Shown in pieces: positions 13,168-19,798 of a stretch of 21,099 nt of DNA. Position 1 is the first letter of the stretch. Every line of letters starts with the position of its first letter. The DNA comes from Nanobdellota archaeon (lineage in GTDB: Archaea > Nanobdellota > Nanobdellia > Pacearchaeales > GW2011-AR1): NCBI GenBank assembly GCA_018897135.1, contig JAHILJ010000027.1, positions 1 through 21,099 on the forward strand, given 5' to 3'. A model generated the notes under the pieces. The model searched no databases, was not told the origin of the DNA, and was given only the letters and a program-made list of their open reading frames with translations. The position numbers were made by a program, and so were the translations under genes.

Positions 13168-13430
13168 TTACCCATTTCTTCTAAAAATTCATCCACATCC
13201 ATTCTGATTCCCTCTCCAGCCTCAATTCTCTTATATGCTTCTTCTGTTCTTCTTGCAAATTCTAAATCTTCTTGAAATTGCTCGTCCATCTTTGTTGCTC
13301 TCTTTAAGATTAAACTATTTTCTCCTTGGATAATTAATATTCTTTCTCCTTCACTAATTCCCAATCTCATTCCTTGGGGAATTACAATTTGTCCTTTAGA
13401 ACTCATTCGTGTTATTCCTATTTCTACCAT
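13161..13430 (-). CDS. AbrB/MazE-type antitoxin
   Basis: DNA-binding antitoxin with a swapped-hairpin AbrB domain at residues 1-45 (ITRMSSKGQIVIPQGMRLGI, then EGERILIIQGENSLILKRA). A charged helical C-terminal region (about 50-88) would wrap the toxin. Length (89 aa) fits. It is the first gene of the operon and overlaps the RelE gene, and such proteins usually repress their own promoter alone or with the toxin. A TATA box and a palindrome lie directly upstream. The AbrB-with-RelE pairing is found in archaea, but the broken RHH gene nearby hints at a partner change. Confidence 0.87.
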   Translation of the reverse strand: MVEIGITRMSSKGQIVIPQGMRLGISEGERILIIQGENSLILKRATKMDEQFQEDLEFARRTEEAYKRIEAGEGIRMDVDEFLEEMGKW

Positions 13431-13431
13431 A

Positions 13432-13447
13432 GTAAGATTTGTCTTAC
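13432..13447. promoter_or_regulatory. Palindromic operator-like site of the AbrB/RelE operon
   Basis: GTAAGA and TCTTAC form perfect 6-bp arms around a 4-nt centre. The site occupies the DNA between the TATA box and the AbrB start codon, so a bound antitoxin would block transcription initiation. Autoregulation is inferred from this position. Confidence 0.55.
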
Positions 13448-13450
13448 CAA

Positions 13451-13460
13451 GTATTTAAAC
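13451..13460 (-). promoter_or_regulatory. TATA box of the AbrB/RelE operon
   Basis: On the minus strand this reads GTTTAAATAC, centred about 26 nt upstream of the AbrB ATG. It lies 5 nt before the 3' end of the neighbouring isomerase-family gene on the same strand. Confidence 0.6.
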
Positions 13461-13464
13461 TTTC

Positions 13465-14274
13465 CTATTTCCCAACCTTCCTCAAAAACTCCCCATAACT
13501 TTGAACACCAAACTCACTTACAATTCCTGCAAGATATTTTTTAGGAATAAATTCAAAAGCAGGATTTTGAATCTTAATCTTTTTTGGTGCTTTGTCCCAA
13601 ACTTCATTAAGTTTTCTTTGCTCATGTGGAACTTTTGCTTTTGTGAATTTCCAAGAATCAGCAACAATATAAACAGGAATTTCTTGGTTCTTTGCAATCT
13701 GGCAAATAACTTCACTTCCAATTTTATTTATCACACCTTTTTTCGTCAAAGCATCTGCACCAAGTAAAACTAAATCAGGTTTTTCTGTTCCTTGCTCTTT
13801 AGACAAAGCAACACCTAGGGCAGAATCAACAAACATTGTGACTTTTATTTTTGCTCGCTTCAATTCTTTTGCAGTTTGCCGTCCCTGAAGCAAAGGCCGA
13901 GTTTCTGTATTATAAACTTCAAATTTTTTTCCTTTTCTTTTTGCAAAAATCAATGCGTTCACAACACTTGTTGAATGGCAATGTGTAAAAATTACAAAAC
14001 TGCTTTTAATCAACTTCAAAACATTTTTATTAATTTCATTTTGTGCAAAATCGAAATGTTGCAAAATTTCTTTTTCTGAAATCTTTTCTGTCTTCTTTAA
14101 AACATTCCAAAGCATTGGTTCTGTCGGACGGGATTTCAAAAGAATTTTCTTAGATTTTTTTGTTGGAATTAAAAAATATGCTTCAAGTGCTTTTCGAGCA
14201 ATGTTCCGAGCACCTTGAATTTTCACTTCTTTTATATCTTTAACAATTTTATCAAACTCTTTTTGTTTTTTCAT
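13465..14274 (-). CDS. eIF2B-alpha / ribose-1,5-bisphosphate isomerase family protein
   Basis: 269-aa member of the family that includes archaeal ribose-1,5-bisphosphate isomerase, which feeds AMP-derived ribose to form III RuBisCO, and eIF2B-like proteins. FTHCHSTSV (Cys99) and LLGADALTKKGVINKIGS (Asp174) match the Cys and Asp catalytic pair of the isomerase. YNTETRPLLQGRQTAKEL (121-138) is the phosphate-site signature, and IQNPAFEFIP is near the end. It is shorter than the ~320-aa Thermococcus enzyme, mainly at the N-terminus. The start at MKKQKEF is preferred over a frame extension 45 nt upstream because a TATA box lies 23 nt before it. No RuBisCO or AMP phosphorylase gene is in this window, so the substrate remains inferred. 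Confidence 0.78.
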   Translation of the reverse strand: MKKQKEFDKIVKDIKEVKIQGARNIARKALEAYFLIPTKKSKKILLKSRPTEPMLWNVLKKTEKISEKEILQHFDFAQNEINKNVLKLIKSSFVIFTHCHSTSVVNALIFAKRKGKKFEVYNTETRPLLQGRQTAKELKRAKIKVTMFVDSALGVALSKEQGTEKPDLVLLGADALTKKGVINKIGSEVICQIAKNQEIPVYIVADSWKFTKAKVPHEQRKLNEVWDKAPKKIKIQNPAFEFIPKKYLAGIVSEFGVQSYGEFLRKVGK

Positions 14275-14292
14275 AAACTCAACAAGAATTAA

Positions 14293-14301
14293 TATTATAA
14301 A
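14293..14301 (-). promoter_or_regulatory. TATA box for the eIF2B/isomerase family gene
   Basis: The minus strand reads TTTATAATA, centred about 23 nt before the ATG at 14274. It supports the shorter protein start, since the alternative upstream ATG at 14319 would lie before the TATA box. Confidence 0.55.
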
Positions 14302-14374
14302 AATGTTGGGATATTGCACTCACTTTGTTTGTGATATTAATATAAATTTCTAATAAAAATCATAGGAAATTATA

Positions 14375-14400
14375 ATGATGAAATTTTAGCAGATCATCAT
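14375..14400. repeat. Hairpin-forming inverted repeat in the divergent intergenic region
   Basis: ATGATGA and TCATCAT are perfect 7-bp complements around a 12-nt loop. The repeat lies in the 225-nt gap between the divergently transcribed isomerase-family and SpoIIM-like genes. There is no T-run after it on either strand, so it does not look like a simple terminator. The adjoining 14400-14455 segment is GC-richer than its surroundings and contains repeated GAGC/GCGAGC units, with no recognisable gene. Confidence 0.45.
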
Positions 14401-14468
14401 GGCGAAGCCTAATGCAGAGCAAATCAATTAGTGAGCGAGCTTGCGAGCGAACTTAATCAAACTACAAA

Positions 14469-14478
14469 TATTTAAAAG
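14469..14478 (+). promoter_or_regulatory. TATA box for the SpoIIM-like gene
   Basis: TATTTAAAAG is centred about 27 nt upstream of the ATG at 14500. The spacing favours that ATG over the in-frame TTG two codons earlier. Confidence 0.6.
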
Positions 14479-14499
14479 TAATATTTAGTTTATTTGAAT

Positions 14500-15360
14500 A
14501 TGATTGAGTCATTAATTAATCCAAAAAGAGATACAAAAGGACCTTGGAAAATGTTTTTCATTGGTCTGCTTTATGCTTCTTTATCTCTCTTGCTTGTTAA
14601 ATGGTTTTTTAGTGGAGACAGTGTTTTGTATGAATATTCTGGAATGATTGTAATAACTTTTTGTGTTATGTTTTCTTTGCCATTTATGTATTTTATAATT
14701 AAAAGAGAAGAAAAAGAAGACGAAGAAACAGAAGGCTTTTTCAAGGTTTGGAAAGTTCACAAAGATGCGCTTTATGCTTTTATGTGGTTGTTTTTAGGAT
14801 TTATTGTTGCGTTCTCATTTTGGCACATTATTTTACAGGATGCAAATTTATTAAATGCACAAATAGAAACTTACTGTGCAATTAACAGTCCTGGTTCTTT
14901 TGAAAATTGTGTTTCAACTTATAGTTTTTCAGGAAACATGGTGGAAACAACAGGTTCTGCAATTAAAACAATTAGATTTTTTTCAATACTTCAAAATAAT
15001 ATTTATGTCATGATTTTCACTTTGATTTTTTCATTGATTTTTGGAGCTGGCGCGATTTTTGTTTTAGCTTGGAATGCAAGTGTAATAGCTGCTGCAATTG
15101 GGATTTTTTCAAAATATAATGTTTCTCAAATTCCATTAGGACTTGCAAGATATATGATTCACGGTTTTCCTGAAATTGCTGCATATTTTTTAACCGCTTT
15201 AGCAGGAGGAATGTTTGGTGTAGATGTTCTAAGAAATAAAATCAATGGAAAAAAATCATTAAGAGTTCTTGAACATGTTGTTGTGTTATTATTCCTCTCA
15301 ATTTTAATTTTAATTTTCGCTGCAATAGTCGAAGTTTATTTCACGCCAATTTTATTTTAG
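14500..15360 (+). CDS. SpoIIM-like (DUF95) integral membrane protein
   Basis: 286-aa protein with about six membrane segments: roughly residues 17-35, 46-66, 90-110, 166-195, 218-240 and 258-280. The conserved core resembles stage II sporulation protein M family proteins of archaea: the LAWNASVIAAAIGIFSK helix followed by LARYMIHGFPEIAAYFLTAL and AGGMFGVDVLR, with the family's His-Gly-x-x-Glu motif. An extracytoplasmic loop around residues 112-150 has two cysteines that could pair. Archaeal members have no sporulation role and their function is unknown. Start chosen at ATG with a TATA box at the right distance. It precedes the glycosylation genes, each of which has its own promoter. Confidence 0.78.
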   Translation: MIESLINPKRDTKGPWKMFFIGLLYASLSLLLVKWFFSGDSVLYEYSGMIVITFCVMFSLPFMYFIIKREEKEDEETEGFFKVWKVHKDALYAFMWLFLGFIVAFSFWHIILQDANLLNAQIETYCAINSPGSFENCVSTYSFSGNMVETTGSAIKTIRFFSILQNNIYVMIFTLIFSLIFGAGAIFVLAWNASVIAAAIGIFSKYNVSQIPLGLARYMIHGFPEIAAYFLTALAGGMFGVDVLRNKINGKKSLRVLEHVVVLLFLSILILIFAAIVEVYFTPILF

Positions 15361-15374
15361 AGTTTAGATTCATT

Positions 15375-15384
15375 AAATTTAAAA
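15375..15384 (+). promoter_or_regulatory. TATA box for the AglH-like gene
   Basis: AAATTTAAAA in the 46-nt gap after the SpoIIM-like gene, centred about 27 nt upstream of the ATG at 15407. Confidence 0.55.
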
Positions 15385-15406
15385 AAGTACTTTGATAGAT
15401 TAATCT

Positions 15407-16387
15407 ATGGAACCTATTTTATTGGCAACAGTTTTTCTTGGATTTTTCTGCACATTTTTATTAATGCCTTTTTGGATAAAAAAAGCAAAACAAATTGGTT
15501 TGGTTTGGGAAGATATGAATAAATTCGCCAAAGACGAGAAAGTTGCCGGGTCCGGAGGTTTAATGGTTTTATTTGGGTTTTTAATTGGAGTTTTAACTTA
15601 TGTTGCAATTAAAACTTTTTATGTTCATACAAACACAATTCTTGTTGAAATTTTTGCATTACTTGCCTCTATACTTTTTGTTGGTTTAGTTGGATTTATT
15701 GATGATTTATTTGGATGGAGACATGGAGGTTTATCTGTAAGGTCAAGAATAGTTTTGGTTTTTTTTGCTGCAATTCCTTTGATGGTAATTAATGCAGGAG
15801 AACCAACAATGGCAGGAATTAATTTTGGATTATTTTATCCTTTGATTATTATTCCTCTTGGGATAATCGGTGCAACAACAACTTTTAATTTTTTAGCAGG
15901 ATTTAACGGACTTGAAGCAAGTCAAGGAATAATTATTTTGACAGCACTTTCAATTGTAACTTATTTAACAGGAAACCCTTGGCTTAGTGTAATTGCACTT
16001 TGTATGGTTGCTTCTTTAATTGCTTTTTATATTTTTAATAAATACCCTGCAAAAGTTTTTCCGGGGGACATAATGACTTATTCAATTGGGGCGTTAATTG
16101 CTGGAATTGCCATCCTTGGAAATATTGAAAAAATAGTTTTATTCTTTTTTATTCCATACATACTTGAAACAATTTTAAAAATACGTGGCGGGCTTCCACA
16201 ATCATTTGGAAAACCAAAAGAAGACAATAGTTTAGAACTTTTATACGGAAAAGTCTACGGATTAACACATTTATCTATATTTATTTTAAGCAAGTTCAAG
16301 AAAAAAGTTTATGAAAAAGATGTTGTTAAGGCGATAAATTCATTCCAAATTTTAATAATAATTCTTGGATTTTTGATATTTTTATAA
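15407..16387 (+). CDS. aglH: UDP-GlcNAc:polyprenyl-phosphate GlcNAc-1-P transferase (AglH/Alg7 type)
   Basis: Polytopic enzyme of the MraY/WecA/Alg7 family that starts lipid-linked glycan synthesis by putting a sugar-1-phosphate (probably GlcNAc-1-P) on dolichyl phosphate at the cytoplasmic membrane face. The 326-aa product has about ten membrane segments. Motifs are KVAGSGGLMVL (45-55), FIDDLFGWR with Asp99-Asp100 (97-105), NFLAGFNGLE (161-170), VFPGDIMTYSIGAL with Asp221, and IRGGLPQSFGKPKED (259-273). The last is characteristic of eukaryotic/archaeal Alg7 rather than MraY. It directly precedes AglB, which uses the finished product. The donor sugar is inferred. Confidence 0.87.
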   Translation: MEPILLATVFLGFFCTFLLMPFWIKKAKQIGLVWEDMNKFAKDEKVAGSGGLMVLFGFLIGVLTYVAIKTFYVHTNTILVEIFALLASILFVGLVGFIDDLFGWRHGGLSVRSRIVLVFFAAIPLMVINAGEPTMAGINFGLFYPLIIIPLGIIGATTTFNFLAGFNGLEASQGIIILTALSIVTYLTGNPWLSVIALCMVASLIAFYIFNKYPAKVFPGDIMTYSIGALIAGIAILGNIEKIVLFFFIPYILETILKIRGGLPQSFGKPKEDNSLELLYGKVYGLTHLSIFILSKFKKKVYEKDVVKAINSFQILIIILGFLIFL

Positions 16388-16398
16388 GAGTAAAAAGC

Positions 16399-16407
16399 TT
16401 TTAAATA
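16399..16407 (+). promoter_or_regulatory. TATA box for aglB
   Basis: TTTTAAATA lies in the 39-nt gap after the aglH-like gene, centred about 24 nt upstream of the ATG at 16427. Confidence 0.55.
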
Positions 16408-16426
16408 AAGTTTCTTTTGTTGAAAC

Positions 16427-19129
16427 ATGGATGAAGAAGAAATAAATTTAAAAGAAGATGCGAAAAAGTTTTGGAAAAAAACTTGCTCATTTTTAAAACA
16501 AAAAAAAGTTCAGAATGCATTAGTGATAATTGCACTTCTTGCAATAATTGTTCTGGGAACTTGGATTCGTGTTCAAAATCTTCCTTTATTAAAAGATTCA
16601 ACAACAGGAGAGTATATTCCTCTTGCATTAGACCCTTTTTATTTTTTAAGAATTTCTGAAACTTTACATGAGAACGGTGGCGTTCTACCTGAGTTTGATG
16701 ATATGCGGTCCCCTCATTTAGATGTCTCCTGGTCTAATGAAATTCTCCCAAAATCAACCTTAATTTTACATAAATTAATTTCTATTTTTTCTAAAGATTC
16801 TACATTAAGATTTGCAAATGTCCTAAATCCAGTTATATTTTTTGCTTTGGGTTTAATTATCTTCTTTTTTTTAATTTGGCTTTTAACAAAAAACAAATGG
16901 ATTGCAATTCTATCTTCCTTTATTCTAACAATTATCCCCCCTTATTTATATCGTACTCTTGCTGGATTTTCAGATCATGAAGCAATAGGAATGGTGGGAA
17001 TATTTTTGGCCTTGTTTTTCTTTGCATATGGTTTATTTTCTTTAGACAAGAAAAAATTGAATTTGATTAAAACAGGCCTTATTGGATTAATTGCTGGATT
17101 TTTCACAATGTTTGCAATAGCAGGGTGGGGGGGTGGAGGAAAATTTCTTTTTATGATTTTTCCTTTAGCATTTTTTATTCGATGGCTGACAAAAAAAGAT
17201 AAAATCCTACAAAATAATATTTCTTTTTATGGTCTTTGGATTCTTGGGATTTTTCTTGGTGCTATCTTTTTTGGATATCAAATAAGTTCTATCTTAAAAG
17301 GGTACCTTCTTTCAATAAGTGGTATTTTAACTTTATTTGTCTTAGGATATATAATTATTGAGTTTGTCTTTACAAAATTTAATTTCTTTTCAAAAAAAGT
17401 TGGAAAATATAAAAAGGTTATTAGTTTAGTAATTACTTTAATTTTTGGCATGATTGCTTACCAGATATTGGTGGGGGATCTTTTTACAATGATACTACAT
17501 TTAATAAAAACAATAGTTTATCCTTTTGGGACAGATAGGGTTTCTTTAACTGTTGCTGAAAATGCCCAACCATATTTAAATGATTTGATTTCACAAATTA
17601 GCAAATTTATCTTTTATACTTTTTTATTTGGATGTTTTATTGTTGGCATAAAACTTTCTAAAGGAATTGAAAAAAAGAAATTAAGACCCTTATTTTCTTT
17701 TTCTTTTGCCATTTTTATTTTAGGAATTTTATTTTCAAGAATTTCTTCAAGTTCTATTTTTAATGGAGAAAACTTTTTGTCAAAAGCTTTTTTCTTTGTT
17801 TCCTTTTTATTTTTTGCTATATCCTCTGTATATATTTATTTTAAATCAAATTGGGAAATAAAAACAGAATGGATTTTTATTGCTGTTTGGATGATTCCAA
17901 TGATATTATCTGTTAGATCAGCTGTAAGAGTTTTCTTTGCAATTGTTCCTTTTATTTCTTTTATGGTTCCTTTAACTATTTTTGAAATAAGTAAATATGC
18001 TAAAAAAAGTAAAGATGATTTAATTAAATTATTTGTTTGGATAATTTTAATTGTTTTAATTATTGGATTAATATTTACCGTTTTTTCACATTATAAAATT
18101 GCAAAATTTCAAGCAGAAAATCAAACACCTTCTTATAATTCAATGTGGCAAAATGCAATGAATTGGGTTAGAAATAATACCCCAAAAGAATCAATATTTT
18201 TACATTGGTGGGACTATGGTTATTGGGTGCAAACAGGAGGGCAAAGACCTACTGTTGCAGATGGGGGGCATTCTCAAACAGGTTTTGGAGATCATTTAAT
18301 TGGAAGATATGTTTTAACAACGCCTTATCCAGAAACAGCTAAATCTTTTATGAAAACTCATAATGTTTCATATCTTCTAATTGATCCTACAGACATTGGA
18401 AAATATTCTGCTTATAGTTCTATTGGGAATGATAAAGAAACAGGAGATAGGTCTTCTTATATTCCAACTATCTTAGCTAATCCATCTCAAACTCAAGAAA
18501 CACGAGATGGAAAAATCATTTTTTATGATGCCGGGTTTTATTTAGATTCTGATTTAGTTTATAACGAAAAAGAAATAAATATTTTCCTTCCTAAAGGAAA
18601 AGCTGCATTGGGTGGAATAATTTCTGAAATAAAAAATGATACAATTCTTCAACCAAAGGGAATCTTTGTATACAATGGAAAACAATACTCAATTCCAATA
18701 AGATATCTTTTTGTTGGAGAAAGGCTTATGGACTTTAAAGAAGGAATTAATGCTACTGTATTTGTATTTACTAGTGTTAATCAAATTAACGACGGAATTT
18801 CTATTGATAATATGGGTGCTGCAATGTATTTATCTGAAAAAACAAAAGATAGTTTAGTTGCAAAAATATATTTAATGAACGACCCCCTTGATGAATATTC
18901 TGAACTTAAATTAGTTCATTCTGAAGAAGATCAAGTTTATTCTGTTTTAAAAATGCAAGGATTAAATCCTACAGAGTTTATTTATTATGGGGGCGTAAGA
19001 GGACCAATGAAAATTTGGAATTTTAACCCAACAGAAGAAATTTTAGTAAGACCTGAATTTTTATCTACCTCTGGGGAATATGGGGAATTTGATGATTTAC
19101 AATTTGTAAAAGAAGATATATTTAAATAA
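16427..19129 (+). CDS. aglB: Oligosaccharyltransferase AglB (STT3 family)
   Basis: Transfers the lipid-linked oligosaccharide to Asn in N-x-S/T sequons on the outer face of the membrane. The 900-aa product has a short charged N-terminus, about 13 membrane segments (roughly residues 30-570) and a C-terminal globular domain. Catalytic motifs are in order: LDPFYFLR with Asp69 in the first outer loop, SDHEAIG (182-188) as the second metal-binding motif, HWWDYGYW with the WWDYG signature at 594-598, and DPTDIGKY whose D656-x2-K659 fits the archaeal DK-type motif. Length is typical of archaeal AglB. A run of seven G at 17127-17133 encodes part of GWGGGGKF. It follows the AglH-like gene that makes its lipid precursor. 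Confidence 0.95.
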   Translation: MDEEEINLKEDAKKFWKKTCSFLKQKKVQNALVIIALLAIIVLGTWIRVQNLPLLKDSTTGEYIPLALDPFYFLRISETLHENGGVLPEFDDMRSPHLDVSWSNEILPKSTLILHKLISIFSKDSTLRFANVLNPVIFFALGLIIFFFLIWLLTKNKWIAILSSFILTIIPPYLYRTLAGFSDHEAIGMVGIFLALFFFAYGLFSLDKKKLNLIKTGLIGLIAGFFTMFAIAGWGGGGKFLFMIFPLAFFIRWLTKKDKILQNNISFYGLWILGIFLGAIFFGYQISSILKGYLLSISGILTLFVLGYIIIEFVFTKFNFFSKKVGKYKKVISLVITLIFGMIAYQILVGDLFTMILHLIKTIVYPFGTDRVSLTVAENAQPYLNDLISQISKFIFYTFLFGCFIVGIKLSKGIEKKKLRPLFSFSFAIFILGILFSRISSSSIFNGENFLSKAFFFVSFLFFAISSVYIYFKSNWEIKTEWIFIAVWMIPMILSVRSAVRVFFAIVPFISFMVPLTIFEISKYAKKSKDDLIKLFVWIILIVLIIGLIFTVFSHYKIAKFQAENQTPSYNSMWQNAMNWVRNNTPKESIFLHWWDYGYWVQTGGQRPTVADGGHSQTGFGDHLIGRYVLTTPYPETAKSFMKTHNVSYLLIDPTDIGKYSAYSSIGNDKETGDRSSYIPTILANPSQTQETRDGKIIFYDAGFYLDSDLVYNEKEINIFLPKGKAALGGIISEIKNDTILQPKGIFVYNGKQYSIPIRYLFVGERLMDFKEGINATVFVFTSVNQINDGISIDNMGAAMYLSEKTKDSLVAKIYLMNDPLDEYSELKLVHSEEDQVYSVLKMQGLNPTEFIYYGGVRGPMKIWNFNPTEEILVRPEFLSTSGEYGEFDDLQFVKEDIFK
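19119..19128 (+). promoter_or_regulatory. TATA box for the methyltransferase gene, inside the aglB 3' end
   Basis: TATTTAAATA overlaps the aglB stop codon and is centred about 27 nt before the ATG at 19150, so the promoter is built into the end of the previous gene. Confidence 0.55.
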
Positions 19130-19149
19130 ACTTTTTAGTTTATCAGTTT

Positions 19150-19776
19150 ATGAAAGAAGTAAAAATAGAAAGTAGAAAAATTTGGGAAAAACAGATTTCT
19201 AGAAAAGATTCAGTTTTAGATATTGGGTGTTGGAGTGGAGAAAAATTATTAGAACTTTTACCTAAAACCAAAAATGGTTTTGGTATGGATATTAGTGGTT
19301 CTAAGTTTCATCTTGCAAATCCTAAAATAAGAAATAAATTAAAAAAATGTGATATTACAAAAAAGGTCCCATTTAAACAAAAATTTGATTGGATTATATT
19401 AGGAGAAGTTTTAGAACATGTTAGCGACGATGAAAAAGCATTGAAAAATATTAGCAATTCTTTAAAAAAAGGGGGAAAATTAATCTTAACAACTCCGCGT
19501 TCTATTAAATTTTTTCAAATTTGGGACCCTGCATGGTTTAGATGGAAATTTCTTAAAGGCCAAAAGCACCACCATTATACAAAACAAGAACTTATAAAAA
19601 AATTGAAAAAAAAGAATCTTCTTATAAAAGAATATTACATTACAGGAAATTTTATTTGGGTTCTTAATAGGTGGATTAATGTTATTTTAGAATATTTACT
19701 TAGATTAAAAAAAGTTCATTTTTCTAAAGAAAAGAAAGGATTTTGTGATTGGATTATACTTGCAGAAAAGATATAA
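19150..19776 (+). CDS. Class I SAM-dependent methyltransferase
   Basis: 208-aa Rossmann-fold methyltransferase. The SAM-binding motif I is VLDIGCWSGE (22-31), the acidic end of strand 2 is GMDISG (Asp47), the adenine-contact motif is KCDIT (66-70), and motif IV is WIILGEVLEHV (81-91) followed by GGKLILTTPR, the methyltransferase-11/12 pattern. The C-terminal part (residues 120-200) has HHHYTKQELIKKLKK, a typical cap region, and a hydrophobic stretch near 165-185 that may contact membrane. Placed between AglB and a glycosyltransferase, it probably methylates a sugar of the surface glycan or its lipid carrier. The substrate is inferred from context only. Confidence 0.83.
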   Translation: MKEVKIESRKIWEKQISRKDSVLDIGCWSGEKLLELLPKTKNGFGMDISGSKFHLANPKIRNKLKKCDITKKVPFKQKFDWIILGEVLEHVSDDEKALKNISNSLKKGGKLILTTPRSIKFFQIWDPAWFRWKFLKGQKHHHYTKQELIKKLKKKNLLIKEYYITGNFIWVLNRWINVILEYLLRLKKVHFSKEKKGFCDWIILAEKI

Positions 19777-19777
19777 A
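19770..19777 (+). promoter_or_regulatory. TATA box for the glycosyltransferase gene
   Basis: GATATAAA overlaps the methyltransferase stop codon and is centred about 26 nt upstream of the ATG at 19799. It supports that start over the frame extension 54 nt further upstream, which lies inside the methyltransferase gene. Confidence 0.5.
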
Positions 19778-19798
19778 GGGAAAACCATAAGAAAGATT

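Noticed and set aside
14275..14319. N-terminal extension of the isomerase-family protein (15 extra residues, hydrophobic) as a possible signal peptide.
   Set aside because: A TATA box lies inside this stretch and points to the downstream ATG. The family is cytosolic and the extension lacks a charged signal-peptide start.
14374..14460. Possible C/D box small RNA, since ATGATGA resembles a C box.
   Set aside because: No CTGA D box or internal C'/D' pair is found downstream at a sensible distance. The motif is better explained as one arm of the inverted repeat.
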